Assembly (NCBI GenBank): GCA_000499405.2
Contig: HG738145.1
Span: forward strand, 1 to 64,000
From: Onchocerca volvulus
Lineage: Eukaryota; Nematoda; Chromadorea; Rhabditida; Onchocercidae
Length of the DNA: 64,000 bases
Direction: 5' to 3'
The position numbers and the translations under genes are program-made. Positions within the stretch are counted from its first letter, which is position 1, and each line of letters opens with the position of its first letter. Below the pieces are notes generated by a model that saw only the letters and a program-made list of their open reading frames with translations, was not told where the DNA came from and searched no databases. Shown in pieces: positions 63,491 through 64,000 of the stretch.

Positions 63491-64000
63491 AAATTGGAAA
63501 AAAATAGGGAAAAACCGAAATTAAAAAATAACCAATGATTTAAGAAATAAAAAAACTTGATTTCTAAAATCCCGGAAAAATTTCCGTTCTACTATTTCGA
63601 TTATTAAGAAATCATTCATGTTATAACCAATTTACATACGATAGATTATATTTATTGACAATATTTTTTTTTTAACTTAACTGTTCAAATTTTTACTTTA
63701 TTTTATTCTATATTGCATTTTTGATTTTTACGCTTTAATATTATCCTCCTATATTTTTCTATATTATTCATTATAATTTGAATTACCGTAATTATTTCGA
63801 TTATTTATTTTCGTTAAAATGAAATGTTACAGAGAATTGATAGGAAAAGTTTCAGATTATCGATTGCTTTTTACAATTTTAATATCTAATTTTAAAATAA
63901 ATATAATTTAATAAATTTGTTGTAATAGTTATCCGTAAAATGTACCAACTGTTTCACAATATTTCTGTAAACAATTTGATATATTTTGTTCATAAAATTC
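63491..64000. other. gene-free window end
   Basis: AT-rich sequence in which I see nothing definite. Confidence 0.45.

Noticed and set aside
1..64000. tRNA and rRNA genes
   Set aside because: I looked for B-box-like gttcgaatc and for 5S/18S/28S core sequences and saw none; a covariance-model scan would be decisive.

Overview
The window is nuclear DNA of a nematode, most likely from the parasitic Spirurina/filarial side of the phylum; that placement is an inference from style, not from a species marker. The evidence is an AT-rich background full of homopolymer runs, many short exons, interstitial TTAGGC telomere-type repeats, an SL1-like spliced-leader sequence, several start codons sitting just after a 3' splice acceptor (as expected with SL trans-splicing), and bestrophin paralogues in tandem. 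Two assembly gaps are present (one N at 43403, 44 N at 48434-48477), and the first 62 bases are an A-run followed by a G-run.

Layout. 1-2.4 kb: a dispersed repeat, then the 3' part of an APMAP/strictosidine-synthase-like gene (+). 3.05-3.55 kb: a foldback element. 5.07-7.47 kb: a complete five-exon SGF11/ATXN7L3-type gene of the SAGA deubiquitinase module (-). 8-13.4 kb: no gene, poly-T rich with degenerate repeats. 13.4-21.5 kb and 22.9-30.8 kb: two complete eleven-exon bestrophin genes in tandem (+), with the first six exons of identical length. 31-34 kb: tandem duplications only. 34.5-36.3 kb: a complete four-exon gene (-) for a secreted protein with a signal peptide, about 250 residues of Asp/Glu-rich repeats and an eight-cysteine tail. 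39.2 kb: an SL1-like sequence (-). 43.2-44.5 kb: a four-exon membrane protein gene (+). 45.8-54.1 kb: a rearranged spliceosomal snRNA cluster. 56.6-59.2 kb: a four-exon, four-pass membrane protein gene (-). The remainder is repeat-bearing non-coding DNA.

The snRNA cluster is the most unusual region. It holds two full-length U2 genes in opposite orientation, a truncated and a degenerate U2 5' fragment, and three U5 genes. U2 and U5 are paired divergently; the arrangement is U5(-) U2(+) | U2(-) U5(+), followed by a decayed U2(-) and a further U5(+). The two U2 genes sit in inverted arms of about 780 bp. U2 and U5 share a GAACC-containing block about 59 nt upstream of the RNA start, a candidate proximal sequence element. 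One U2-U5 spacer has been split by about 1.5 kb that carries an intronless CIR1-like reading frame, an LTR-like dispersed repeat and TTAGGC repeats.

The protein genes do not form an evident pathway. The recognised ones are a lipid-associated beta-propeller protein, a chromatin factor and two anion channels; the three unrecognised ones are a secreted acidic/cysteine-rich protein and two small multipass membrane proteins. Exon structures were assembled by hand from splice signals and reading-frame continuity.
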